A stretch of DNA of 58,488 nt from an uncultured Bacteroides sp. (GTDB lineage: Bacteria; Bacteroidota; Bacteroidia; Bacteroidales; Bacteroidaceae). This document shows, one piece after another, positions 17,458 to 26,077 of the stretch. The stretch covers positions 1 to 58,488 of the forward strand of contig CALUOV010000004.1 in the NCBI GenBank assembly GCA_944322275.1, read 5' to 3'. Both the position numbers and the translations under genes were made by a program. Numbering within the stretch: the first letter of the stretch is position 1; the number at the start of each line of letters is the position of its first letter. The notes below the pieces were generated by a model that ran no database searches, was not told where the DNA came from, and saw only the letters and a list, made by a program, of their open reading frames with translations.

Positions 17458-18864
17458 ATGGTGGAGAGACTGGATTATCAAAAACGGTATGACGCACTGG
17501 TCAAGGTTGGGGTCATGGCGGGCGATCTGCTGCTCTGCAACGTCCTTTTCCATGGGGCCTGCCTGGGCTGTGAGGCACGGGGCGCATCGTCCCTGCTGCA
17601 ATCGCACCTGCTGATCTCAGCGGTTTATTTCGCCTGCACGGTGAGAGGGGGCGTCATTCTGCATTTTAAGAAGGTGCGTAACTTCCAGATTGTAGCGCGG
17701 GTGTTGCGCAATGTATTCCTCTTTACGATAGCGGCTACTCTGCTGTTGGTGTGGGGAGATTTCGCCATGCCTTCACCGGGGCTTTATGCCGCCTTCCTTT
17801 TATCGATGATTCCGGTCATTTCCGTCTTCCGGCTGGGAACGCGACACCTGATAAAGGTGTACTGGAGGCGGACAAGACACCGCAACGGCGTGGTGTTTGT
17901 GGGCAGTACGGAAAACAACCTGGAACTGTATCATGAACTGGCGGGAGACCCGTCTATCGGATACTGGGTGTGCGGCTATTTTGACCATGCCCCGAACCGG
18001 AACTTCCCGCAGGAATGTCCTTACCTGGGAACACCCTCGGAGGTGATTCCGTACCTGCAAAAGCATGGCGAAGGCATCCGGAACCTGTACTGTTGTCTTC
18101 CCTCGAAGCAGAAGGATGAGATCCTGGCCATCATCCATTACTGCGAAAACCACCTGGTAAGGTTCTACAGCGTACCCAACGTACGCAACTACCTCTACCA
18201 CCGCATGCACTTCAGCATGATGGGGAACGTGCCTTGCCTGAACCTGCATGAAGAACCGCTGAGCTGGATAGAGAACCGCGCCCTCAAGCGGGCGTTCGAC
18301 ATCGTGTTCTCGCTGGCGTTTCTCTGCACGCTGTTTATACCGGTATTCATCATCGTGACTCTGATCACGAAAACGACCATGCCCGGCCCGGTATTCTTCC
18401 GCCAGAAGCGGAACGGCCTCAACGGGAAGGAGTTTTACTGCCTGAAGTTCCGGAGCATGAAGGTGAACGCGGACGCGGACAGGCTGCAGGCCACCAAGAA
18501 TGACCCGCGCAAGACCCATTGGGGCGACATCATGCGCAAGACGAACATAGACGAGCTACCGCAATTCATCAACGTACTGCTGGGACAGATGAGTGTGGTG
18601 GGTCCCCGCCCCCACATGGTGAAGCACACGGAGGAATACTCGCAACTGATAGACAAATACATGGTGCGTCACTTCATCAAACCGGGCATCACGGGCTGGA
18701 GCCAGGTGAACGGGTTCCGGGGTGAGACCAAGGAACTGGAACAGATGGAAGGGCGCATCCGGGGAGACATCTGGTACATCGAGCACTGGAGTTTCGGACT
18801 GGACCTGTACATTATCTACAAGACCGTGGCCAACGCCCTGCACGGAGACAAAAACGCTTATTGA
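17458..18864 (+). CDS. polyprenyl-phosphate sugar phosphotransferase (WcaJ/WbaP type)
   Basis: A 468-residue initiating enzyme that puts a sugar-1-phosphate on undecaprenyl phosphate. It has about four N-terminal helices (residues 15-130), a Rossmann-like middle domain starting at GVVFVGSTENNLELY, and the bacterial sugar transferase domain at the C-terminus. In the last domain are FFRQKRNGLNGKEFYCLKFRSMK, TNIDELPQFINVLLGQMSVVG and PRPHMVKHTEEY, then KPGITGWSQVNGFRGET. The catalytic Asp-Glu pair is in NIDELPQ. In Bacteroides capsule loci this gene is regularly near the 3' end next to the WecG-type gene, as here. Confidence 0.93.
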   Translation: MVERLDYQKRYDALVKVGVMAGDLLLCNVLFHGACLGCEARGASSLLQSHLLISAVYFACTVRGGVILHFKKVRNFQIVARVLRNVFLFTIAATLLLVWGDFAMPSPGLYAAFLLSMIPVISVFRLGTRHLIKVYWRRTRHRNGVVFVGSTENNLELYHELAGDPSIGYWVCGYFDHAPNRNFPQECPYLGTPSEVIPYLQKHGEGIRNLYCCLPSKQKDEILAIIHYCENHLVRFYSVPNVRNYLYHRMHFSMMGNVPCLNLHEEPLSWIENRALKRAFDIVFSLAFLCTLFIPVFIIVTLITKTTMPGPVFFRQKRNGLNGKEFYCLKFRSMKVNADADRLQATKNDPRKTHWGDIMRKTNIDELPQFINVLLGQMSVVGPRPHMVKHTEEYSQLIDKYMVRHFIKPGITGWSQVNGFRGETKELEQMEGRIRGDIWYIEHWSFGLDLYIIYKTVANALHGDKNAY

Positions 18865-18868
18865 CAAA

Positions 18869-19774
18869 ATGATGAAATACAGAAAATACGGACTGGCCTT
18901 ACTGGCCATGCTCCTGCTTTACAAACCGGTGCTGAGCAAAGCCCAGCCCTCCATACCGGCCGGACAGGTGGACGTGTTTGTGGGAGCAGACTTCAACTAC
19001 CGGGATATATTCCACAACGGACGCGTGTACGACATCCTGCTGAACCTGACACCGGGCATCAAATGGAATATGGGCAAAGGATGGCAGGCCGCCGCACAGG
19101 CACTGGTACCGGTATACAACAACTATGGCGACCGCTACAAGAAAGTGAGGCTGAACATGGCGGCATTGTCCAAAGAGATGTACTGGGATGCCCGCTGGTT
19201 CCTGAAAGTCAGTGGCGGACTGTTCGGCAGCGAACGTTACGGACTGGACCTGAAAGGCATGTATGTGGTGAACCGATGGCTGGCTCTGGAGGCGCAGGCC
19301 GGATGGACCGGTTATTGCTCAATGGCCGTAGACTGGGAAGCAAGCACACCGGAACGTCTGACAGCCCTGATAGGAGCAGACGTCTATCTGAACAAATGGA
19401 ACACGCAATTCCGTGCCAGAGGCGGACGCTTCATCTACGAGGACTATGGAGTCATTGCAGAAGCCATGCGTCACTTCAACCACTGCACGGTGGGGGTGTA
19501 CGGGGCTTACAGCAACCAGGGAGGAACGAACGGAGGCTTTAAGGTCATTGTGATGATACCTCCCTACAAACGGAAACGGCACAGGGTGAACTTCCGGTCT
19601 GCCTCCAACTTCCGGCTGACGTACAGCATGGAGGGAGGCGCCTTCGGCAACAGGATGTACACGACCGATCCGGAAGAGAACGAACGGGAAGGATGGTTTG
19701 ACAGGGAGGCTTTGCGATGGGGCAGCAACACCATGAAACCGGACTTCGCAAACAAGGAAGGAGGCCGCCCATGA
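18869..19774 (+). CDS. outer-membrane beta-barrel protein, YjbH C-terminal-half-like
   Basis: A 301-residue exported protein. Signal peptide LALLAMLLLYKPVLSKAQ, then alternating beta-strand pattern with many aromatic residues (AAQALVPVYNNYGDRYKK, MYWDARWFLKVSGGLFGSERYGLDL, RWLALEAQAGWTGY). This resembles the second half of YjbH (DUF940), an outer-membrane protein of exopolysaccharide operons. Start chosen at ATG 18869, 4 bp after the preceding stop; a longer frame reaching back to 18722 overlaps the phosphotransferase and is not credible. Its stop overlaps the next start by ATGA. It may help export or anchor the polysaccharide. Confidence 0.65.
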   Translation: MMKYRKYGLALLAMLLLYKPVLSKAQPSIPAGQVDVFVGADFNYRDIFHNGRVYDILLNLTPGIKWNMGKGWQAAAQALVPVYNNYGDRYKKVRLNMAALSKEMYWDARWFLKVSGGLFGSERYGLDLKGMYVVNRWLALEAQAGWTGYCSMAVDWEASTPERLTALIGADVYLNKWNTQFRARGGRFIYEDYGVIAEAMRHFNHCTVGVYGAYSNQGGTNGGFKVIVMIPPYKRKRHRVNFRSASNFRLTYSMEGGAFGNRMYTTDPEENEREGWFDREALRWGSNTMKPDFANKEGGRP

Positions 19775-20502
19775 AAAGGATCTGCATCTGCCTGCTCCTT
19801 CTGTGCGCAATGGGGGGCCGGATGTCCGCACAGGAATACTCCGGCATTACGGGAATGATTCACGTACCGACGGCAGAGATGGCCAAGGAAGGGGAAGCCC
19901 GCATCGGCGCCTTCTTCCTGAACAACCGCTTCCTGCCGGAACAGATCGGGAAAACGGGCTACCATACGTTCAACCATTTCCTGGCCATCACTCCTTTCCC
20001 ATGGATCGAATTGTCGTACGCATGTACCCTCTTGAAAGGGAGCAAAGACGGTGACTACACGATGAAGGACCGTAACTTTAACGCCAAAGTCCGTCCCTTG
20101 AAGGAAGGGAAATGGTGGCCCGCCATTGCCGTCGGCATGAGCGACATCGGCCATGCACCCTCCAATGATTCATTGGGTGTGGACGGAGCCTATTTCCAGA
20201 ACATCTATCTGACCGCCAGTAAGCACGTCCGATGGAAAGACCATGAGTTCGGGTTTCATCTGGCTTACCGCTACTACACCTCTGACTTCAACGCCAAATG
20301 GAGGGGCATAGCGGGCGGCGTCACTTACCGGCCGGCTTTTGCCAAAGAGCTCCGCTTGCTGGCGGAATATACGGGAAATGAATTCAACGTAGGTGTGGAT
20401 TACCTGCTTTTCCGTTACTTTTTCCTACAGGCCACTTTGCTGGACGGAAAGTATTTCACAGGCGGCGTCTGCTTCAAGATCAACCTGTTAGGGAAAAAAT
20501 AA
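19771..20502 (+). CDS. YjbH N-terminal-domain protein
   Basis: A 243-residue exported protein with signal peptide ending near RMSAQ. EYSGITGMIHVPTAEMAKEG opens the mature part and is the typical N-terminal start of YjbH (GxxGLxxxPTAxMxxxG), followed by NHFLAITPFPWIELSYACTL. The rest is a beta-barrel pattern ending FKINLLGKK. YjbH itself is about 700 residues in Enterobacteria, so this is only its first third to half. The preceding gene resembles the remainder, so the pair looks like YjbH in two pieces with reversed order. Likely outer-membrane, linked to polysaccharide export. Confidence 0.78.
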   Translation: MKRICICLLLLCAMGGRMSAQEYSGITGMIHVPTAEMAKEGEARIGAFFLNNRFLPEQIGKTGYHTFNHFLAITPFPWIELSYACTLLKGSKDGDYTMKDRNFNAKVRPLKEGKWWPAIAVGMSDIGHAPSNDSLGVDGAYFQNIYLTASKHVRWKDHEFGFHLAYRYYTSDFNAKWRGIAGGVTYRPAFAKELRLLAEYTGNEFNVGVDYLLFRYFFLQATLLDGKYFTGGVCFKINLLGKK

Positions 20503-20566
20503 CAGTTTATTGTATTTAAGAATGCTCACTTATATTGTTTAATTTATTAATTTTATTCGTTTGAAA

Positions 20567-21742
20567 ATGAAAAAGTTAGCAAAATTGGGAATGTTCACAT
20601 TCCTTGGAGTGGCTCTGGCCACAGGTTTTGTAGGGTGCAGCGATGACGACCCTAATTATAATAACGTAATACCTCCCGCCGTAGAGGCATCCTATAGCAT
20701 CAGTGGACGCGTTACGGGAATGGACGGTAACGGACTGTCGGCTACGGTCAGCCTGGACGGAACAAGCACACAGACTGAAGCGGACGGAACATTTGTATTT
20801 GAAGAGGTATCTACAGGAAGCCATACACTGACCGCCTCCGCTACAGGCAAGCAGACCAAAGAGGCGACTGTTACAGTGTCTGAGAGCGGGAACGTGGTAT
20901 GGAATGTATCGTTGCCCAATGCAGGAACCACCATTGAGATTCAAGCGGGAAGCGAAACGGAAGCCAGCGTAGCATCGGAAACCATTGAAGGCAACGAACA
21001 AGGCTCGGTGACTGTGGATGTAACGGTGCCGGAAGCGACTCTGCCGGAAGGAAGCTCCATCACCATTACACCTCTCTATAGCCTGGAGGAAGCTACCGGC
21101 ACAACCCGCGCCACAACCCGTGCCGCAGAAACCGTTCTCCTGATTGGTACAAGCGTGGAATGCTCGGAAGCAGACGCTACCCTGCAGGAACCGATTACCT
21201 TGAATTACGACATAGACGCCGAAATGGCCCAGGCCGTCACAGTACAGAAGTATGTAAACGGAGAATGGACAGAGGCTGACTGTACGGTAGAAGGAAACCG
21301 GGTAACTGTGTATGCCGACCAATTCGGTTCTTACACGCTGCAACTGAACGCCGATGTCACTTCAACCGCAGGCTCGGAAACGCTTTCTTTTGAACAAAAT
21401 CTGTGGGACAATCTGTACGGCAGCACTAACATGACAGCAGGTTCGGCCTCGTTCTCCTACCAGATAGGTACGGAAATCACTTCTACCGCAACAGACCAGG
21501 TGGCAGCCTACCTGATTGAGATCCTGGCACGTATGGCAGGAAGCACCGTGACTACAGCGACAGGAACTTATCCGATAAACGTCACACTGCCTATCGGTAC
21601 GGCACTGCAAATGTCCGGACGTCAGCAGGTAACGAACTGGACCGTTTCCGCCTTGAACCGTTCCGCATCCGGCCGTCAGTATGGTGACGTGACAGTAACA
21701 GCCACCACCTATAACCGTGAACACAACGGAGGCAGCAACTAA
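20567..21742 (+). CDS. lipoprotein with carboxypeptidase-regulatory-like domain
   Basis: A 391-residue SPII lipoprotein: signal ALATGFVGC followed by SDDD, so Cys is the modified residue and the acidic tail favours surface export. Residues about 40-115 form a carboxypeptidase regulatory-like (Ig-type) domain (SISGRVTGMDGNGLSATVSL, DGTFVFEEVSTGSHTLTAS). The rest is Thr/Ser/Ala-rich, with a short TTRATTRAAET repeat and no known catalytic motif. A TTG at 20561 is also in frame; ATG 20567 is preferred. It is the last gene of the capsule-end group and is followed by a strong terminator. Function is unknown. Confidence 0.75.
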   Translation: MKKLAKLGMFTFLGVALATGFVGCSDDDPNYNNVIPPAVEASYSISGRVTGMDGNGLSATVSLDGTSTQTEADGTFVFEEVSTGSHTLTASATGKQTKEATVTVSESGNVVWNVSLPNAGTTIEIQAGSETEASVASETIEGNEQGSVTVDVTVPEATLPEGSSITITPLYSLEEATGTTRATTRAAETVLLIGTSVECSEADATLQEPITLNYDIDAEMAQAVTVQKYVNGEWTEADCTVEGNRVTVYADQFGSYTLQLNADVTSTAGSETLSFEQNLWDNLYGSTNMTAGSASFSYQIGTEITSTATDQVAAYLIEILARMAGSTVTTATGTYPINVTLPIGTALQMSGRQQVTNWTVSALNRSASGRQYGDVTVTATTYNREHNGGSN

Positions 21743-21781
21743 GCACCAAGACGGTCGTCCCGTTTTTTCACCTTGAAGACA

Positions 21782-21822
21782 AGCACCTGTCCCGGAGCCA
21801 ACTCCGTCGCAGGTGCTTTTTT
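21782..21822 (+). terminator. rho-independent terminator
   Basis: AGCACCTG (21782-21789) pairs with CAGGTGCT (21810-21817) and is followed by a run of six T. It closes the plus-strand capsule/lipoprotein block and separates it from the convergent HTCS gene. The T-run is only on the plus side. Confidence 0.85.
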
Positions 21823-21872
21823 ATGTCGTCACACAGAGGTGGAATGAAACGCAAGCGTCATTTCCCATATTC

Positions 21873-24800
21873 CTAAGGAAGGCAACCAAAGAATTTCTTA
21901 AAAGTAGTGCTGAAGTAAGACGGGGTGTTGAATCCCACCATCGCGCTGACCTCGGAAACCGTGTACTGGCCCTCCTTCAACAGCTTGCAAGCCTTATTGA
22001 GACGCATCTTCCGAATAAAATCATTGGTTGATTCTCCGGTCAGCGCCTTCATCTTCAGGTGCAGATTGGAGCGGCTCATACACATTTCCCTGGCGAATTC
22101 ATCCGTGGTAAATTCGGAATTGTCCATGTGCTTCTCCACAATCTCCATAGCCCGCTTCAAGAGTTTCTCGTCCATGGGATTGAACGCCATCTTTTCCGGC
22201 TCTATCTCCAAAGACCGGGTGTAATGTTCGACGGCCCGCCGGCGTGTACGGAACTGGTTCTTTATCTTGGCCATCACCACACCCAACACAAAAGGCTTGG
22301 GGATGTAGTCGTCCGCTCCCACCTGCAGACCTTCCAACTGTTCTTTGATGTCAGCCTTGGCAGAGAGGATAATCACCGGTATGTGACATGTGTTCAGATT
22401 CTGCTTGACGTGCTTACACAACTGCAGTCCATCCATCACAGGCATCATGACATCCGTCAGAATCAAATCAATCTCCTGTTCCTTCAGCAAAGCCAGGGCC
22501 TCTTCTCCATTTCCCGCCTGCCATACCGGACAGGACTTTCCCAATTCCGCAGCCAGATACTCCCGGATGTCAGCGTTATCCTCCACGATCAGGATGTTTT
22601 CATCCCTGTGCTGTCCGGCAGGAGATTCCGGCTTATCCTCCTCAGAGCCGTCCGTGCGTGAAAGGTCCTCAATGCCCACCGCATACATTTCCTGAGGATT
22701 CGTCGTATGGATATCCCTCTCCGCCGAGAGGTCGTGACCGGCTCTTTCCTCCGGCTGATAAGCATCCGCATCCGTCGGCAGAAAGATCGTAAACGAACTG
22801 CCCTCTCCTTCCCGACTGACCAGTTCGATGCGTCCATGGTGAAGTTCCACCAGACGCTGCACCAAAGAAAGGCCGATGCCACTCCCCAGATGTTCATCAT
22901 TCGCCTGATAGAAACGCTCGAATATCTTACCTTGCTTGTCTGCCGGGATTCCGCTTCCCGTATCCGCCACCTGCAACACCAACTGACCGTCCCGCTCTTT
23001 CAGACTGACGGTGACGCTTTTCCCTTCACCGGTATATTTGAAGGCATTGGACAACAAGTTATTTTCTATCAGCTCCACATATTCGGGGTCGCAAAGCACT
23101 TCTTTCCCTTCTATCTCCGAGTAAAAGTTATACGTTATCTGCTTGCGTTGCGCGATCCGTTCGTAGAAGCGGAAATTCTTCTCAACCAACTGGTGAACAG
23201 GCACCCGCCTTACCCGCAGATGGAATACACCCAACTCGGCCCGCCGATAATCCATCAACTGATTGACCAAATGCAACAACCGATTGGTGTTAAGCCGGAT
23301 CAGCTCCAACTGCTTATGCTCCCAACGGTCGTTGACTCGGGCCAACAAGTCCTGTAACGGAGCCAGAATCAAGGTAAGCGGGGTACGCAGTTCATGGGAA
23401 ATATTGATGAAGAAACGCAACTTCATTTCGTTCACTTCCCTTTGGCGCTCCTTGTCCACACGCTCCATCTCGATCTGCGCTTTCATCATCTTTTGCGTCC
23501 AGAAGTATCTGAATACCAAACAGGCACCTCCCAGGCCGATCAGAATGAACAGCAAAGCGGCCCACCAGGTCTGGTACCAAACAGGAAGAACCTGTATTTC
23601 AAGCACAGCCGGCGTATCGTTCCATTTTCCATCGTTATTGGCGGCTTTCACCAGAAAGCGATAAGCCCCATGCGGCAAATTGGAGTAGGAAACCGTACGC
23701 TGCGTCTGCGTCTGATACCATTCCTTATCATATCCCTCCAGCATATAAGCAAAAGTATTGTGTTTTCCCGCAATGTAATTGGGCACCATGAAACTGACGG
23801 AAAACATGCTTTGCCCAGGTTTCAACGTGATGGACCCGGTACGGCTGATATGCTTTTTCAGGATGCCGGTCGCGTCATCGGGCCGTACTTCCTTATTGAA
23901 CAAGCGCAGTTCGGTAAATACCGGTGCGGGTATATAAGGATTCTCAGCCAACGCATCCGGATGAAAAACAGTCAGCCCGTTTACCCCTCCAAAGAACATC
24001 CGCCCATCAGTCATACGGCAATAGCCATGCAAGGTAAACTGAGTATTCTTCAACTCGTCATCGGAAGTGAAGTTCCTGAACTTCTCCGTATTCACCGTCA
24101 GACAACTGAGCCCTTTTTCCGTGCTTATCCACAGCCTGCCATAACTGTCTTTCAGAATGCCGTATGTCACATTACTAGGCAAGCCATCCTCCAATGTATA
24201 TTGTCTGATTTCCCCCGTCTCCTCCTTAAAACGGAACAATCCGGTCCGGGCAGCGATGTAGAATACCCCGTCCGCATATTCATAGACACAATGTATTCCC
24301 TGCCTGCTTAACGGATGATTATCCGGGAACAAGCGCAACCGCTCCAATGTGCTACCGTTCGAATGCCGGAACACGTACAATCCGCCCTTACAACCCAACC
24401 ACAGACGCCGGCGGCTATCCTGGAAGAAATACTGAACATCGGAAATCCGGATGGAACGTCCGTCAGCGACAAGCCGACAATCGGTGAACGTCTTATTCCG
24501 CTTATCAAAAAGCATCAGACCGTTAGAGGTCCCCAGCCACAAATAGTTTTCTCCATAAGAATGCAGGGTATAAATGCTTTTTATCTCCTGCTTGTCTTGA
24601 GTCCGGGTAAATGTTTCCAGTCTGCCACTGGGAATATGCAAGATGCTGAGCCCTCCCGCATGCGTACCAATGTAGGCTACCCGGTGTCTCTCATCCAGAT
24701 GAATCGCTTTGATGTCATTGGATTTCAACCCGTTCAGCGTCGTGTAATGCCGGAAGGCTTCTGTTTGCGGATTGTACACATTGATTCCGCCATTGGTACC

Positions 24801-25898
24801 AATCCACACTTGTCCGTCTGTGCTTTCGGTGATGCAGCTGATGACATTGCTGGTCAATGAATTGGCCTTGGGCAACCGGCTCAGATGGCGGAAACGGCTC
24901 TTCAGCGGATGATAATAGTTGGCACCTCCAAAGAAAGTACCCAGCCACATGCCATCCTGCTTGTCCTTGAAGATGCAGCGTATGGAGGTTTGCGAAAGGC
25001 TGGTCGGGTCGGCCGGGTCGTGGGTATAGCTACGAAACGTATCGCTTAAATCATCATAGATATTGAGTGAAGTGAACGTTCCCACCCAAAGGCGGTTCTG
25101 GCTGTCGAGCGTCAAAGACCGTACATAGTCGGAATCTAAATGGTCCGGACTGTCCGGAGCATAACGTCTGGTCTCCCGCTTCTGAACATCGTAACGGTAA
25201 AGCCCGTATCCCTCCGTCGCAATCCAAAAATAAGCAGGCCCCTGCCGCAAGGCGGCGAGGATCGTCTTCCGCTCAATCTCCTTACAAGGAAGCCTCCCGA
25301 CGGTTCTATCACGTTTGGAATACAGATACAACCCATTGTCCGTACCTATATAAATGTAGTTCTGCTGTTCGCTTAAGGAATGGATCCGCATATTTTCAGG
25401 AAGCCCAGACAGGTCCGAAGGCAAGAATACGCCTGCAGACGTATCAAACACATAGAGCCTTTTCTCCGAGAGGACCAACAGGCGCAAAGAATCCAGTTCG
25501 GCCAGATAGCTGACCGGAGTATATCCGTCGGAGGCTTCAAACTCAAAGTTACGGAAAACATCCTTATCCAAATTATAATAAGAAAGGCCTTTGTCCGTCC
25601 CTACCCATATACGGTGTTTTGAGTCGATCTTAATCGTATGGATGTAGTCATTCCCGATGCTGGCCGAGTCCGCCTCATCATGTTGGTAAACAGTAAAGGC
25701 ATATCCGTCGTATTTGTTCAATCCGTTTTGAGTGGCCATCCAGATGTTACCCTGTCTGTCCTGGTCAATATCCAATACGGTGTTTTGCGACAATCCTTCC
25801 TGCAGACCGATGCGTGTAAAGTTGAGGGATTGGGCTTGTGTGGTCAAAGTCATCAGCCAGCCCAACAGGAAACTGAGTATAAGGGTAGGTTTGTTCAT
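21873..25898 (-). CDS. hybrid two-component system regulator (HTCS)
   Basis: A 1341-residue one-protein sensor and regulator for the PUL. Signal peptide to about residue 23, then a periplasmic beta-propeller sensor built from many Reg_prop repeats (for example GNIWMATQNGLNKYDGY and RLWVGTFTSLNIYDDL), a Y_Y_Y domain (about 690-760), one membrane segment (WWAALLFILIGLGGACLVF), a histidine kinase with His835 in FINISHELRTPL and an ATPase domain (DTGSGIPADKQGKIF). A receiver domain has Asp1149 in LILTDVMMPVMDG, and an AraC-type DNA-binding domain ends the protein. It most likely senses an oligosaccharide made by the PUL enzymes and switches on the SusC/D genes. It is on the same strand as SusC-1/SusD-1 but behind a terminator. 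Confidence 0.95.
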   Translation of the reverse strand: MNKPTLILSFLLGWLMTLTTQAQSLNFTRIGLQEGLSQNTVLDIDQDRQGNIWMATQNGLNKYDGYAFTVYQHDEADSASIGNDYIHTIKIDSKHRIWVGTDKGLSYYNLDKDVFRNFEFEASDGYTPVSYLAELDSLRLLVLSEKRLYVFDTSAGVFLPSDLSGLPENMRIHSLSEQQNYIYIGTDNGLYLYSKRDRTVGRLPCKEIERKTILAALRQGPAYFWIATEGYGLYRYDVQKRETRRYAPDSPDHLDSDYVRSLTLDSQNRLWVGTFTSLNIYDDLSDTFRSYTHDPADPTSLSQTSIRCIFKDKQDGMWLGTFFGGANYYHPLKSRFRHLSRLPKANSLTSNVISCITESTDGQVWIGTNGGINVYNPQTEAFRHYTTLNGLKSNDIKAIHLDERHRVAYIGTHAGGLSILHIPSGRLETFTRTQDKQEIKSIYTLHSYGENYLWLGTSNGLMLFDKRNKTFTDCRLVADGRSIRISDVQYFFQDSRRRLWLGCKGGLYVFRHSNGSTLERLRLFPDNHPLSRQGIHCVYEYADGVFYIAARTGLFRFKEETGEIRQYTLEDGLPSNVTYGILKDSYGRLWISTEKGLSCLTVNTEKFRNFTSDDELKNTQFTLHGYCRMTDGRMFFGGVNGLTVFHPDALAENPYIPAPVFTELRLFNKEVRPDDATGILKKHISRTGSITLKPGQSMFSVSFMVPNYIAGKHNTFAYMLEGYDKEWYQTQTQRTVSYSNLPHGAYRFLVKAANNDGKWNDTPAVLEIQVLPVWYQTWWAALLFILIGLGGACLVFRYFWTQKMMKAQIEMERVDKERQREVNEMKLRFFINISHELRTPLTLILAPLQDLLARVNDRWEHKQLELIRLNTNRLLHLVNQLMDYRRAELGVFHLRVRRVPVHQLVEKNFRFYERIAQRKQITYNFYSEIEGKEVLCDPEYVELIENNLLSNAFKYTGEGKSVTVSLKERDGQLVLQVADTGSGIPADKQGKIFERFYQANDEHLGSGIGLSLVQRLVELHHGRIELVSREGEGSSFTIFLPTDADAYQPEERAGHDLSAERDIHTTNPQEMYAVGIEDLSRTDGSEEDKPESPAGQHRDENILIVEDNADIREYLAAELGKSCPVWQAGNGEEALALLKEQEIDLILTDVMMPVMDGLQLCKHVKQNLNTCHIPVIILSAKADIKEQLEGLQVGADDYIPKPFVLGVVMAKIKNQFRTRRRAVEHYTRSLEIEPEKMAFNPMDEKLLKRAMEIVEKHMDNSEFTTDEFAREMCMSRSNLHLKMKALTGESTNDFIRKMRLNKACKLLKEGQYTVSEVSAMVGFNTPSYFSTTFKKFFGCLP

Positions 25899-25928
25899 GG
25901 CGCATGCAGCTTAACGATGTTGTAAGTG

Positions 25929-25936
25929 CAAATATA
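25929..25936 (-). promoter_or_regulatory. -7 box of HTCS promoter
   Basis: Read on the minus strand, TATATTTG fits the Bacteroides -7 consensus TAnnTTTG exactly, about 31 bp before the HTCS start codon. The -33 element is weak (TTATG about 19 bp upstream). It would give the regulator its own transcript with a short leader. Confidence 0.55.
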
Positions 25937-26007
25937 GTGATTTTTCTTCGCATAAGAATTTTACCTCCCAAAAGTTCTCTCAAAATGCGACACACTTATC
26001 CAAAAAG

Positions 26008-26042
26008 AAAGGCATCCGCCCAATGAAGATGCGGATGCCTTT
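26008..26042 (-). terminator. terminator after SusD-1
   Basis: AAAGGCATCCGC (26008-26019) and GCGGATGCCTTT (26031-26042) form a perfect 12-bp stem with an 11-nt loop. On the minus strand a CTTTCTTTTT tail follows. It lies 36 bp after the SusD-1 stop and isolates the HTCS gene from the PUL operon. Confidence 0.85.
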
Positions 26043-26077
26043 CGGTCAAACGATTGTTATGAAAGAATGAGTGATTT

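Noticed and set aside
18722..18868. N-terminal extension of the YjbH-like barrel gene
   Set aside because: The extra codons overlap the phosphotransferase gene in another frame and precede a proper signal peptide at 18869.
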